From positions 43,692 to 107,691 of the forward strand of contig DASXUX010000038.1 of assembly GCA_036504595.1 (NCBI GenBank): a stretch of DNA of 64,000 nucleotides, written 5' to 3'. This document shows, in pieces, positions 52,110 to 62,359 of the stretch. This DNA comes from DASXUX01 sp036504595. Lineage in GTDB: Bacteria > Planctomycetota > SZUA-567 > H5-PLA8. The notes beneath the pieces were generated by a model, which was not told the origin of the DNA, did no database searches, and was given only the letters and a program-made list of their open reading frames with translations. The translations under genes and the position numbers were made by a program. Each line of letters starts with the position of its first letter. Position 1 is the first letter of the stretch.

Positions 52110-52956
52110 GCGTTCGACTCCGAACCGTTGCGCGACGGAATTCTACAACTTCTTGGCGCTTGGTTTTCTTACTACACGCCAACACGCTGAAAATAGTCGC
52201 GACATAACACCCGCCCGCGAGTGACATCATTCCGTTTCAGGGTCAAAAGTTCTCATTTTTGTCTGCGAGCTGGCGAACTGGGGGCTAACGCGAGCCCGCA
52301 CGTCCAAAAGAGAGACGCCCGCACCGGCAGGAAACGCGTTTCAGGCGCCACTGCTGTACAGTGCCGCCGAATGCCGGCGAGTGAGGCCTCTACCGCCAAG
52401 GAACCGCCAAAAAGCCGCCAATGAATTCGGATAAACCGGGCGTTGGCCGCAGACGCGAGCGTTTGCGCTCGGGGCGCGATTCTTTAGGCGAGTCGTGGGC
52501 GTTGGAGCGGCGCGGAAGTGACAGAAGCGCGCTACGGCGTCTTCCGTACCTATCGTGCAGTGGCTACCGCAAGAGAACCATAAAGGAACCAAGTGGTTTA
52601 TCATTGCAATGCGGCACATTTTGTTGGACGTGACCGTACATCGTGTGCTATGTTGCCCTCGAAAATAATCCGGTGGCCGGAGACACTGCGCATCTGCTAT
52701 GAGGCCCCGAGAATCGGGAGCTGGGATAGCTGTAGGGTCCGCCAGACTGTTCGATCTCGATGCAGTAACCATTCTAGTTGTTCCAAAGCTTTGCTACTTG
52801 CACAACGTGCGGTTAAACCCGTCTGCCAACTCTTCGGCATGCGTCTGCTTGAGCGGCCGTATGAACGGTTGGTTTCGGGCACCCACGCATACCCACACAC
52901 TGCGCCACGCTTGTCGGCTGGCCGCGCCCTGCATGGGGCTTAAGGAGAGGCTTTGT
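52110..52956. other. Long non-coding stretch upstream of the kelch gene
   Basis: The 847 bases hold the outer part of the insertion-sequence remnant and mixed sequence without a protein-like frame. Short CCGCCAAGGAACCGCC-type words occur near 52393-52410. No clear promoter boxes or operator could be assigned. It may contain decayed genes. Confidence 0.4.
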
Positions 52957-55900
52957 ATGAACAGGACATTACCTGCGACGATCTGCCGGGCTGTGCTGGG
53001 CGTGGCGCTGCTGGCCGCATCTGTTCAGGCCGCAAACTGGCCGGCTACCGGATCGATGGGTACCGCGCGCTATCTTCACACGGCGACGCTGCTGCCCAGC
53101 GGGAAGGTCCTCGTCGCGGGGGGGGCGGGCGGCGGGAATAGCTCGGAAGTGTACGATTCGGCGGCAGGAAACTGGACGGTGACTGGTTCGCTGACCGCCG
53201 CGCGCGCTTATGCCACGGCGACGCTGCTGCCCAGCGGGAAAGTCCTCGTCGCGGGGGGATTCGACGGCGGTTATCTTTCCAGTGCGGAAGTCTACGACCC
53301 AGCGACGGGCAACTGGTCGGCCACGAGTTCGATGGCCGCTACGCGTGCGTCCCACACGGCGACGCTGCTGCCCAGCGGTAAGGTGCTCGTTGCGGGGGGC
53401 TTCAACACCAGCAGCGGTTTTCTTTCCGGCGCTGAAGTGTACGACCCGGCCACGGGCGCCTGGACGGCCACCGGTTCGCTGGGCACCGGGCGCGAAAATC
53501 ACACGGCGACGCTGCTGCCCAGCGGCAAGGTGCTCGCCGTGGGGGGCGCCAACGGCAGCGGTTCACTTTCCAGCGCGGAAGTGTACGACCCGGCGATGGG
53601 CAACTGGACGGCCATTAACGCGCTGGCCACCGCGCGCGCCGATCACACGGCGACACTGTTGCCCAGCGGGAGGGTTCTCGTTGCGGGAGGGTTGAGCACT
53701 GGCGGCGTTTACTTTTCCAGCGCGGAAGTGTACGAGCCGGCGACGGGCACGTGGACCGCGACGGGCGCGCTGGCCACTGGGCGCGCGTACCATACAGCGA
53801 CACTGCTGCCCAGCGGGAAGGTTCTCGTCGCGGGGGGCTATAGCGGCGTCAGTACTCTTGCCGGCGCGGAAGTGCACGACCCAGCCACGGGCAACTGGAC
53901 GGCCACAACTGGCCCCATGGCCGCTGCGCGCAGGTCTCACACGGCGGCGCTGCTGCCCAGCGGCAAGCTGCTCGTCGCGGGCGGCAATAACGGCGGCGGA
54001 AATCTTTCCAGCGCGGAAGTGTACGACCCGGCGACGGGCAACTGGACGAACACCGGTTCGCTGGCCACCTCGCGCTTTCTTCCCACAGCGACGCTGCTGC
54101 CCAGCGGGAAGGTCCTCGTCGCGGGGGGCTTGCACAGCGGGCCTAACGCCAGCGCGGAAGTGTACGACCCGGCGACGGGCACCTGGACGACCATCAATTC
54201 GATGAACACCGCGCGCTTTTATCACACGGCGACGCTGCTGCCCAGCGGGAAGGTCCTCGTCGCGGGGGGCGTTGGCGGCGGCGGAAATCTTTCCAGCGCG
54301 GAAGTGTACGACCCGGCGACGGGCACCTGGACGGCGACCGGTTCGCTGGCGACCGCACGCTATTATCACACGGCTACGCTGCTGCCCAGCGGGAAGGTCC
54401 TCGTCGCGGGGGGATACAACGGCGGGTCTCTCGCCAGCGCGGAAGTGTACGACCCGGCGACGGGCAACTGGACACCCGCCGGTCCCACCGGTTCGATGGG
54501 CACTGCGCGCTATTATCACACAGCGACGCTGCTGCCCAGCGGGAAGGTCCTCGTCGCGGGGGGCGACAACGGCGCTGCACTTTCCAGCGCGGAAGTGTAC
54601 GACCCGGCGACGGACACCTGGACGACCATCAATCCGATGTCCACCGCGCGCTATGTTCTCACGGCGACGCTGCTGCCGAGCGGGAAGGTCCTCGTCGCGG
54701 GGGGGGCCAACTCCGGCGGTTATCTTTCCAGCGCGGAAGTGTACGACCCGGCGACGGGCACCTGGACGAACACCGGTTCGCTGGCCACCGCGCGCGAGTC
54801 TCACACGGCGACGCTGCTGCCCAGCGGGAAGGTCCTCGTCGCAGGGGGCGACAACGGCGCTGCACTTTCCAGCGCTGAAGTGTACGGTGAGGATCTCGGG
54901 TACTCGCCGCTCTGGCAGCCCAGCCTAGCGCAGGCTACCTCGCCGCTGAGCCTGGGAGCGCCGCTGACCGCGCTGGGCGGGCAGTTCAACGGCTTGTCGG
55001 AGGCCTCGGGCGGATCAACGAACAACTCCGCCAGCAACTACCCTCTCGTTCAACTGCGCAGCCTGGCTAACGACCAGACTGCGTTCCTGCTGCCCGATCC
55101 AGCCAAGCCCTGGTCGAACACCTCATTCACCAGCAAGGCCGTGACGGGATTCCCGATCGGAACAGCAGAGGTGACGGTGTTTGTGAACGGCATCCCCAGC
55201 CAGACGCAAACCATCTCCATCGTCGGGCCTGCAACTGCGCTGCAGGTCGCCGGTTTTCCCACGCCCACAGTGGCGGGCGTGGCGCATCAGGTCACCGTTA
55301 GCGCCAAGGACGGCGGCACGAACACCGCCGTGGGTTATACCGGCACGGTCCACTTCACCAGTTCCGATCCACAAGCCGTTCTGCCCGGCGACTACACCTT
55401 CACCGCAGCCGATCAAGGCGTGCAGTCGTTCAGCGTGACGCTCAAGACCGCGGGCACGCAGTCCATTACTGCGACAGACACGGCTCCTACAGCGATTGCT
55501 GGTGCACAGAGCGGCATCGTTGTCAATACCGGCACGGCGGATCATCTGGCCCTTCAGACCCAACCGTCCGCGCAAGCCAGCGTTGGGCAAGTCTTCGCGC
55601 AGCAGCCCGCCGTCCGCATCGAAGATGCCTGCGGCAATCTCATTGCCGCCGACAATAGCACGGTCGTGGACGCTGTTCTTGCCAGTGGCCCTGGCACCCT
55701 GCAAGGGACAACAACGGCATCCGGCGGCGTGGCGACGTTCACGAACCTGGCGTGCAATACGGCTGGAACGGTAAGCATCCTGTTCACCAGCAACCCTTTG
55801 ATCGCCACGATATCCAACAGCATCATCATTGACCCACTGAGCCAGACGATCACCTTTGGCGCGCTGACTCAAAAGACATACGGCGACGCGCCGTTCACGG

Positions 55901-57393
55901 TCAGCGCCACGGGCGGCGCGTCGGGCAATCCGGTCACGTTCGCCATCGCCAGCGGTCCGGCGCCAGCAACCGGGACGAACGGCAGCACGATCACGATCAC
56001 CGGCGCGGGGCTGGTGACGGTGCGCGCTTCGCAGGCTGGCAACACCAACTACAGCGCGGCGCCGGACGTAGACCAGTCGTTCACGGTGGCGAAGGCCACG
56101 CAGGCGATCGCCTTCGCCGCGCTCTCTGGCAAGACATACGGCGACGCGCCGTTCACCGTCAGCGCCACGGGCGGAGCGTCGGGCAATCCGGTCACGTTCG
56201 CCATCGCCAGCGGTCCGGCGACGGCTACCGGAACGAACGGCAGCACGATCACGATCACCGGCGCGGGACTGGTGACGGTGCGCGCTTCGCAGGCTGGCAA
56301 CACCAACTACAGCGCGGCGGCGGACGTGGACCAATCGTTCACGGTGGCGAAGGCGAGCGCCACGGTAACGCTTGGCAGCCTCAAACAGACGTACGACGGC
56401 ACGGCCAAGAGCGCGACCGCGACGACGACTCCGGTAGGGCTGACGGTGGACATCACGTACGGCGGTTCCACACCGGCGCCGAGCAACCCGGGGAGTTACA
56501 CCGTCGTCGGCGCGGTCAACGATGCCAACTATCAGGGCTCCGCCAGTGGCGTGCTGGTCATCAACGCCGTGCCTACGGTGACTGCGAGCGCCTCGCCGGC
56601 CAGCGGGCCTGTGGCGCTGGATGTACCGTTCTCGGCCAATGGTGCGGATATTGGCGGCGACGCCCTGTCGTATTCGTGGAACTTCGGCGACGGCAGCGCG
56701 GCATCAACCGTTCAGAATCCACTACACACCTACACAGCGCCAGGAACATACACGGCGACCGTGACTGTCTCCGATGGCAAAGGCGGCACGAGCACGGCCT
56801 CTGTAACCGTCACGGTGACGGCGGCCGGCGGCCAGATGGCCGGCAGCACGGACAGCGACGGCGACGGATTCTCGGATGAAATCGAGGCCGCGCTCGGATC
56901 GAGTCCCAACAACGCGTCTGATACTCCCGGTGGCGCGGCCAAGCCGACAGCGGCAGGCAAGTTGTCCGTCTCTAAACTGAGCATCAAACTGAACTTCGCC
57001 AAGCCGCAGGGCAACGATAGCATCGGCCTCAGCGGTCTGCTGCTGATCCCCGAAGGATTCAGCATCGGTGGCCAGACGGCCATTGTGGACATCGGCGGCG
57101 TGGTGAAGTCGTTCACGCTTGACCCGAAGGGCACATCGCCCAAGGGCAACGATAGCATGGCTGTGGGCGTGAAGGCGAGCAAGACCGGCACGCCACTGCA
57201 GGTAGCGAAGTTCGTGGTGAAACTCTCGAAGGGCAGCTTTGCGGCGGCGCTGGCCGACGATGGGCTGACCAACGAGACCAAGACGGGTAAGTTAACGTTG
57301 CCGGTTTCTGTGATCTTTTATGGTTCGCTACAGACAAAATCCGTACCGCAGGACTATAAGGCGACGAAGGACAAAAGTGGCGCGACAAAGTAA
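52957..57393 (+). CDS. Secreted kelch-repeat protein with Ig-like, MBG and PKD domains
   Basis: The ATG at 52957 has AAGGAGAGG about 7 bases upstream and a signal peptide (ATICRAVLGVALLAASVQAA). The 1478-residue protein has 13 kelch units in residues about 25-645, each with TATLLPSGKVLVAGG and SSAEVYDPATGNWT. A beta-rich galactose-oxidase-C-like region follows (about 650-760), then two Ig-like domains, two nearly identical 86-residue MBG repeats plus a third (about 963-1200), a PKD domain (SYSWNFGDGSAASTVQNPLH; about 1202-1288), and a calcium-binding-like DSDGDGFSDEIEAALGSSP stretch. It is probably an extracellular adhesin or glycan-binding protein. Thirteen blades are enough for two propellers. 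No catalytic motif. Confidence 0.85.
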   Translation: MNRTLPATICRAVLGVALLAASVQAANWPATGSMGTARYLHTATLLPSGKVLVAGGAGGGNSSEVYDSAAGNWTVTGSLTAARAYATATLLPSGKVLVAGGFDGGYLSSAEVYDPATGNWSATSSMAATRASHTATLLPSGKVLVAGGFNTSSGFLSGAEVYDPATGAWTATGSLGTGRENHTATLLPSGKVLAVGGANGSGSLSSAEVYDPAMGNWTAINALATARADHTATLLPSGRVLVAGGLSTGGVYFSSAEVYEPATGTWTATGALATGRAYHTATLLPSGKVLVAGGYSGVSTLAGAEVHDPATGNWTATTGPMAAARRSHTAALLPSGKLLVAGGNNGGGNLSSAEVYDPATGNWTNTGSLATSRFLPTATLLPSGKVLVAGGLHSGPNASAEVYDPATGTWTTINSMNTARFYHTATLLPSGKVLVAGGVGGGGNLSSAEVYDPATGTWTATGSLATARYYHTATLLPSGKVLVAGGYNGGSLASAEVYDPATGNWTPAGPTGSMGTARYYHTATLLPSGKVLVAGGDNGAALSSAEVYDPATDTWTTINPMSTARYVLTATLLPSGKVLVAGGANSGGYLSSAEVYDPATGTWTNTGSLATARESHTATLLPSGKVLVAGGDNGAALSSAEVYGEDLGYSPLWQPSLAQATSPLSLGAPLTALGGQFNGLSEASGGSTNNSASNYPLVQLRSLANDQTAFLLPDPAKPWSNTSFTSKAVTGFPIGTAEVTVFVNGIPSQTQTISIVGPATALQVAGFPTPTVAGVAHQVTVSAKDGGTNTAVGYTGTVHFTSSDPQAVLPGDYTFTAADQGVQSFSVTLKTAGTQSITATDTAPTAIAGAQSGIVVNTGTADHLALQTQPSAQASVGQVFAQQPAVRIEDACGNLIAADNSTVVDAVLASGPGTLQGTTTASGGVATFTNLACNTAGTVSILFTSNPLIATISNSIIIDPLSQTITFGALTQKTYGDAPFTVSATGGASGNPVTFAIASGPAPATGTNGSTITITGAGLVTVRASQAGNTNYSAAPDVDQSFTVAKATQAIAFAALSGKTYGDAPFTVSATGGASGNPVTFAIASGPATATGTNGSTITITGAGLVTVRASQAGNTNYSAAADVDQSFTVAKASATVTLGSLKQTYDGTAKSATATTTPVGLTVDITYGGSTPAPSNPGSYTVVGAVNDANYQGSASGVLVINAVPTVTASASPASGPVALDVPFSANGADIGGDALSYSWNFGDGSAASTVQNPLHTYTAPGTYTATVTVSDGKGGTSTASVTVTVTAAGGQMAGSTDSDGDGFSDEIEAALGSSPNNASDTPGGAAKPTAAGKLSVSKLSIKLNFAKPQGNDSIGLSGLLLIPEGFSIGGQTAIVDIGGVVKSFTLDPKGTSPKGNDSMAVGVKASKTGTPLQVAKFVVKLSKGSFAAALADDGLTNETKTGKLTLPVSVIFYGSLQTKSVPQDYKATKDKSGATK
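53029..54890. repeat. Array of 13 kelch repeat units, nearly identical at DNA level
   Basis: Every unit includes GCGACGCTGCTGCCCAGCGG and GTCCTCGTCGCGGGGGG or one-base variants. Unit spacing is roughly 135-160 bases. Identity is highest among the last five units, suggesting recent amplification or gene conversion. Confidence 0.9.
55873..56388. repeat. Two nearly identical 258-bp MBG repeats
   Basis: AAGACATACGGCGACGCGCC occurs at 55873 and 56131, a 258-bp period (86 residues). The following 200 bases differ at only a few positions. Confidence 0.85.
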
Positions 57394-57597
57394 ATGCACG
57401 TTCGCTCTTGCTCTTGGTCTTGTTACGTGAGACGGGGGTGCCCAACGCGAGTTCTGCTCGTGAACCCCAGATAACTCCTATCAGACGTTCGCCAACGTTG
57501 AGATCGTCCGAACAAGCTGGGACCGCCATGCGAAGCGCTCCGCCGAGCAACCTGTTGTAACGACCGTCGACCGGATCAACATTCGGAGCCTTGCCGG

Positions 57598-57640
57598 CGA
57601 GAACACGCGGCCGCCGATCATCTGCGTTCATCCGCGTTTT
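57598..57640. repeat. Phrase repeat supplying the end of the VCBS gene
   Basis: On the minus strand the sequence AACGCGGATGAACGCAGATGA forms the last codons (NADERR) and TGA stop of the VCBS-type gene. It is the same style as the other gene-end phrases. Confidence 0.6.
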
Positions 57641-59462
57641 GAGTTCCGTCGAGCGTGATAGTTTGAATGGTCCCGCCGACATCAACCTGCTTCGAAATGC
57701 ATTTGCCGCCGGGAAGCACGTACCTAAGTTCGCACTTGCTCTTCTCGCGAAGACTGAACAGCCGCGGTTGGTCGTGCCCGTTGACCAGCCAGGTTCCCAT
57801 GCAACTCGGAAACTTTCCGCCTTGCCAGGCCGAAACGGTTATGGGACCAGGCTGCGCCTTCCCCAGTCGCACGCGGACGCCCGTCACCTCCAGCACGCTG
57901 CTGTAGTAGCAATGGACTTCGCCGCCGGGGAAAGCCACGGCAAGATCATCAGCGTCGTCGCTGTTGAAGTCGGCGATTGCCATCGCTTCCACTCCCCAGG
58001 ATTTGATCACCGGAACTTCGCGGACTTCGTTCAGTCGCAGTTCGCCTTGCTCGCCAAAGCAACGGAATCCGCGGTTGAAGTGCAGGGCGAACCCAGCATC
58101 GCCGCAGCCCAGCGCCAGATCGGGCCGGCCGTCGTGATTCAGGTCCGCCGCGAGCGCAGCAGTGGCGCGTAGTTCGGCTTTGTAGCCCAGGCTGCCGGCG
58201 TGCTCAATGACGTTTCGAAAGCCGGCCTTGCCATCGTTTTCCCAAAGCGCGCCTCCACTGGACGCGCTGATATAAATATCCAGAGCCCCATCGCCATTAA
58301 AGTCGCCAACAGCGTCGGGGCCGGCGCCGCCAGGACAAGCTACCGGCGATGGGATTGGTGCAGCCCAGCGTTGCGCTCCACCCAGCCAAAGCCACCCGGA
58401 ACTTGCACGCGGCTGCAGCACATCGGCAAAACCATCGCCGTTCAGGTCCGCAACGATGCATGCGCCCACAGGCTCTCCGCTCTTCGCTTTCATCTCGTCG
58501 CTCTCTGGAAGCGGTGATGCCGTCCAACCGCCGACTGCTGTCCAGTCAAGAACCAGCGGCAGCGTGGAGGTGCTTATCAGCAGCCTTGGCTTGCCGTTTG
58601 GCCCCATTCCCGCCGGCGCGAGTTGCAGGCAACTTCCGCATTTGAACGGCGGATGCGCGTCAGGCATGAACCCGTCTGTCCCGCAAAACTGGATTGAGAT
58701 GCCGGCGCCGTCCCAGCTCACCAGATCTGAAACACCGTCGCCATCCATGTCGAGCCACGCGAACTGCCGCGATTTGCAGGCCAGCTTCGCAGCCGGCGTC
58801 ACGTCCTCCACCGCCTCGCCGCCTTTCCTGGCCGCGAAGAGCTGGTCGCCTTCGGGAGAACCGATAAAAATGCATGTTCGTCCGGCATACTGCACGGCGG
58901 CCAAGCCAGCGATCTGGCCGGTCACCTTTGTTACGGGCACCCACTCGTTCCACATCATTCCCGTCGAGACCGGCACGGTTGCCCCGGGCGTTTCAATAAT
59001 GTAGCGAGTCATCAGCACGAGCATGTCCGTGCCGCCCGCGTAGACGGCATCCTTTGCTCGATCCCAGGCCAGCAAATCCCACTTTCCAACGCCGGATAAC
59101 TTGGCCGAAATCCAGCGGCCGTTGATGTGGACCAGTGATTCACTCTCGCCAGACTTGCCGGCAGCGGCAAAAAGAATCGCGCATGATCCTGGCTGAAGTA
59201 GTCTGCGCAGCTCGGGAATCTGATCCGACTTGAAGGATGCACTGCGCAGAACGTTGGCTTTCTCGGACTTACCTTTAAGCGCAGTCGTATCTCTGATTTC
59301 CCAGTCCCCATTAGCCTCCGCCGCGAGCGTGCCGTGCAATATCACGTTGGCCTCGCGCACCAGATGTACCGGCGTAAAGCGCTGATTGATGATGGCTCCG
59401 ACCGGTGTTGGCAAGGCTGCGAGAATCGCGAAAACAAAAACGGCAAGCCACACACGAATCAT
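57618..59462 (-). CDS. Secreted VCBS/FG-GAP repeat protein
   Basis: The ATG at 59462 has GGAGGG about 8 bases upstream and a signal peptide (RVWLAVFVFAILAALPTPVG). The 614-residue protein has FG-GAP/VCBS propeller units: WLDMDGDGVSDLVSWDGAGI, VADLNGDGFADVLQPRASSG, VGDFNGDGALDIYISASSGG, ADLNHDGRPDLALGCGDAGF and IADFNSDDADDLAVAFPGGE. Each DxNxDGxxD is a calcium site. An N-terminal region (about 30-190) of unknown fold precedes the propeller. Probably extracellular. It is convergent with the kelch gene. Confidence 0.85.
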   Translation of the reverse strand: MIRVWLAVFVFAILAALPTPVGAIINQRFTPVHLVREANVILHGTLAAEANGDWEIRDTTALKGKSEKANVLRSASFKSDQIPELRRLLQPGSCAILFAAAGKSGESESLVHINGRWISAKLSGVGKWDLLAWDRAKDAVYAGGTDMLVLMTRYIIETPGATVPVSTGMMWNEWVPVTKVTGQIAGLAAVQYAGRTCIFIGSPEGDQLFAARKGGEAVEDVTPAAKLACKSRQFAWLDMDGDGVSDLVSWDGAGISIQFCGTDGFMPDAHPPFKCGSCLQLAPAGMGPNGKPRLLISTSTLPLVLDWTAVGGWTASPLPESDEMKAKSGEPVGACIVADLNGDGFADVLQPRASSGWLWLGGAQRWAAPIPSPVACPGGAGPDAVGDFNGDGALDIYISASSGGALWENDGKAGFRNVIEHAGSLGYKAELRATAALAADLNHDGRPDLALGCGDAGFALHFNRGFRCFGEQGELRLNEVREVPVIKSWGVEAMAIADFNSDDADDLAVAFPGGEVHCYYSSVLEVTGVRVRLGKAQPGPITVSAWQGGKFPSCMGTWLVNGHDQPRLFSLREKSKCELRYVLPGGKCISKQVDVGGTIQTITLDGTQNADERR

Positions 59463-59516
59463 TAATCCAACCCTCCGCGGCTTTCCCGCCAACTTCTCTT
59501 GTTGAATTTCGCTGCG

Positions 59517-62168
59517 TCACTTCAACGCCGCCTTCACTTCTGCGGCTGCGGCGAAGAGCTTCCGCGAGCGCTCCTGCCAACCGCACCAGTTCTGCTCCAG
59601 GCTGTGCATTACCGAATTGCCGAGGAAGAAATCGGTGCCGGAGAAATGCTCGTGAAGCACTGTGCGCGCGCGCGCGGCAACAGGCTGCGGAACCTTGCCG
59701 GAATCGAGTGCTTTCTCGATGAAGATGCGCGCTTCGACCTCCTGTATGCCTTCCCGAAGCGCCTCAAAACGCACGCTAGGCTCAGCGCCGTCTCTCCCCG
59801 GCCATAGAAGGAACAGCACCGGAATGCCCGTGAGCCACTTCGGAACAGCCATGCCGCTAAAGTGTGTAGACGCCCAATCGTCGGCGGCCAGTCGCGTGAA
59901 ACCTCCATGCCCAGTTGCCAGGCAGTGGTCGGGCATGGCGCGGAATGCAAAAGGAAAGGACGTTGTGTGCAGCGCGAAACAGGTTCCACCGACCCGCGGA
60001 TTCAACAGATGGATCGTCTTGCTCTTCCACCCCTGGTCATCTCGGAACGCGGCCCAGCCGCCTTGATAGCGAATGTCGGCAATCAGCCTATAAAACTGCT
60101 CGTTCTTTGCATACGTTCCATTAAACATCATTTCGTGCGGACCAGCCGTCCAGCCGATACCGGGTGCGGCGCCGGCCAAACTGGTCTTCAAACCGGGATC
60201 TTCCTCGGTCTCGAGCGGCGCGCCCCAGAACATGGCGTGCTCCAGTCCTTTGCTTTTCATATGCGCCAGCAGTGAGGCGCCGAATGCCTTCCAGAATTCG
60301 GCGGATGGCGGAGCGCCCGTCCTGACGGAGAAAACCTGCGCACGCCCGGCTTCATCAAAAATAGTAACTTCCGGCACCGCCGGCGGCGTCGCTGCGCTCT
60401 TCATGCCATGTTCAACGAGGTAATGCACGACAGCCGGCGCACCGCAATGCTTCATCGCAAGGTCGAGGTATTTGTCGAGTATCGTGTAGTCGAAGGTCAA
60501 CGAGCCGTCACGCTTGCGGACGATACGAATAGGCGAATCCTCTTTGTTGCCCAGCTCAGTATTCCGCAAAACGGCAACGTTGAGCCACTTGTTTCCGGCA
60601 CGGCCGAGTTCTTTAAAGCTCGCCTCCAGCAGTTTGAAATGTTTCTCTGACCAGAGCGGCACGGCATATTGCTTCGCAACGGCGTAGGGGTTCTCTTCGC
60701 AGCCGACCAGCGTCTGGAACTTCTCCGGCGCGGGCATATCCCAGTCGGCCACTTCCATTGAGATCGGGATGCCGACCGGTTGCATTTCTTGCGCGGAGAC
60801 TTCCAGCTTTCCCGCATACGTCCCAGGCGAAGCATCGGCGGGAACGCTCAGCCGCAGCCAAAATGACTGAGCGGCGCCTGCCGGAATTGACGCGGGAAGA
60901 GCGGAGACGATGTGATCAAAGATGTGCGGCTTGCCGGCGGCTGACGCTTCAGCCCGCGCCAACTCGGGTGTCGATGGGAAAGTGGCGTTCAGTCCTCGTT
61001 CGTCGCCTAGCTTCGTCAGGTTGAACTCCTCCGAGGGATAGGGCGCAAGAGCAGCGACGCTGATGGCCGTTGCTGGCAGCTTGCCTGTTCCGCCGGTCTG
61101 CACCAGTTCACTGGGGCTGATCTTGATGCTCGTCAGCACTGCCGCAGGGCGTACGACAAGCTGTGCGCAAAACGCTCCATTTTTTGCGCCGACAAATCGG
61201 ACAGTTCCCGCCGTCTCGCCGGCCGGGTGAAAATCAGTAGATTTGATGCGACGATGGATATCCTCCACCCACACTTGCGTCTCCGCCGGTGGGATCAGCA
61301 CTGATCGCAGCCCCGAAGACGCGCCGCGCAGTTCTGCTTCGAAAAGCCGCGCATGTGGGAAGGGCCGGCGAGGGCCGCCCCAATTTGGTTGAATGGGGTT
61401 TTTGAGCACGAGGGGGTGAATGTGGCTGGCGCGGATCTCCACCGCCACGACATTGCAGCCTTTGTTGATCGCAGTGGCCGGAATCGTGAGCGGTCCCAGC
61501 GTTCGGCGCGTCAGTGCCGCCGCGCTTTCAGCGTACGCTTTCGCATCGTAATCAGCGCCTGCGGCATCAGATGCAAGTTCGCCGGCAGGCAGATGACCAC
61601 GGCCTATTTCGCGTCCGTTGACAAACACTCGCGCACCGCCGCTGTAGACCAGTTTGATGGTGAGAGAACTCAGTTTTTCAGGATCGTCCACGAGGAAGCG
61701 AGCGCGATAAAACGCGGATTGCAGGCGGATGTCCACGGTTTCTTCGTACTGCCCAAGGTCCTCGACCGTGACTTGGGCCAACCGGCCACCCTGGAAAAAA
61801 TGGTCCATCAGCACCCACGCGCTATCATCAAAAGCCGCCGTCGTCCAATCGGCCGGCGGCAAAGGCGAAGGTGTTGGAATGAACTCCCGTGCGCCCCGGG
61901 TCGCCAGCAGAGCGAAGTCCTGCCAGTCGGTCTGTGCGTGCAAGCCGTAGTACTTGATCCACGATTCGGCGTTCTTCCGGGCCTGATCCATGCCCTTGGC
62001 GCCGAGCAGAGCCTGTCCTTCGGCCCTAAGAATCGCCGGCGAGATTCGAGGGATTTCAAAGCGGTAGTATTGCCTCCAGTAACTGTCCTGGTTGAGAACA
62101 ACACTGGAATCGGCGCCTTGGACAAGCAGGCATGCCTGAAGAGACACAAACAGCGCAGCCCAACGCAT
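59517..62168 (-). CDS. Secreted DUF4091 family protein (glycoside hydrolase-like)
   Basis: The ATG at 62168 is chosen because GAGGGAG lies 7 bases upstream and a signal peptide follows (RWAALFVSLQACLLVQG). The 883-residue protein starts with a beta-sandwich domain (residues about 40-300, NPIQPNWGGPRRPFPHARLF), a linker domain with AQSFWLRLSVPADASPGTYA, a barrel-like middle (FDYTILDKYLDLAMKHCGAP), and the DUF4091 signature near the C-terminus (IPVLFLLWPGRDGAEPSVRF, EALREGIQEVEARIFIEKAL). Members are thought to act on glycans, but the activity is unproven. It is upstream of the VCBS gene on the same strand (54-base gap), so the two are probably cotranscribed. Confidence 0.85.
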   Translation of the reverse strand: MRWAALFVSLQACLLVQGADSSVVLNQDSYWRQYYRFEIPRISPAILRAEGQALLGAKGMDQARKNAESWIKYYGLHAQTDWQDFALLATRGAREFIPTPSPLPPADWTTAAFDDSAWVLMDHFFQGGRLAQVTVEDLGQYEETVDIRLQSAFYRARFLVDDPEKLSSLTIKLVYSGGARVFVNGREIGRGHLPAGELASDAAGADYDAKAYAESAAALTRRTLGPLTIPATAINKGCNVVAVEIRASHIHPLVLKNPIQPNWGGPRRPFPHARLFEAELRGASSGLRSVLIPPAETQVWVEDIHRRIKSTDFHPAGETAGTVRFVGAKNGAFCAQLVVRPAAVLTSIKISPSELVQTGGTGKLPATAISVAALAPYPSEEFNLTKLGDERGLNATFPSTPELARAEASAAGKPHIFDHIVSALPASIPAGAAQSFWLRLSVPADASPGTYAGKLEVSAQEMQPVGIPISMEVADWDMPAPEKFQTLVGCEENPYAVAKQYAVPLWSEKHFKLLEASFKELGRAGNKWLNVAVLRNTELGNKEDSPIRIVRKRDGSLTFDYTILDKYLDLAMKHCGAPAVVHYLVEHGMKSAATPPAVPEVTIFDEAGRAQVFSVRTGAPPSAEFWKAFGASLLAHMKSKGLEHAMFWGAPLETEEDPGLKTSLAGAAPGIGWTAGPHEMMFNGTYAKNEQFYRLIADIRYQGGWAAFRDDQGWKSKTIHLLNPRVGGTCFALHTTSFPFAFRAMPDHCLATGHGGFTRLAADDWASTHFSGMAVPKWLTGIPVLFLLWPGRDGAEPSVRFEALREGIQEVEARIFIEKALDSGKVPQPVAARARTVLHEHFSGTDFFLGNSVMHSLEQNWCGWQERSRKLFAAAAEVKAALK

Positions 62169-62359
62169 CAGAATCTCCCTCATAGAGTGAAGCACAGTTT
62201 GCAGCAGCGTAATGTAATGACGAGTTCGTGTTCTGCAATGCTGCCGCATGCGCGAGACGAACCGCAGTTGCTTCCGTTTTCGCGAAGAGAATACATTCCT
62301 GACGTTCAGAACCGAAGAATGCCGTCTCTCGGCAGATGGGACGGTGCTTTGTATTCTAG

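Noticed and set aside
52421..52633. Small plus-strand frame of 70 codons
   Set aside because: Composition is arginine/serine-rich and not protein-like; no ribosome site or neighbour context.
53563..54804. 413-codon minus-strand frame antisense to the kelch array
   Set aside because: Shadow of the repeat units; the translation is a repeating arginine-rich pattern.
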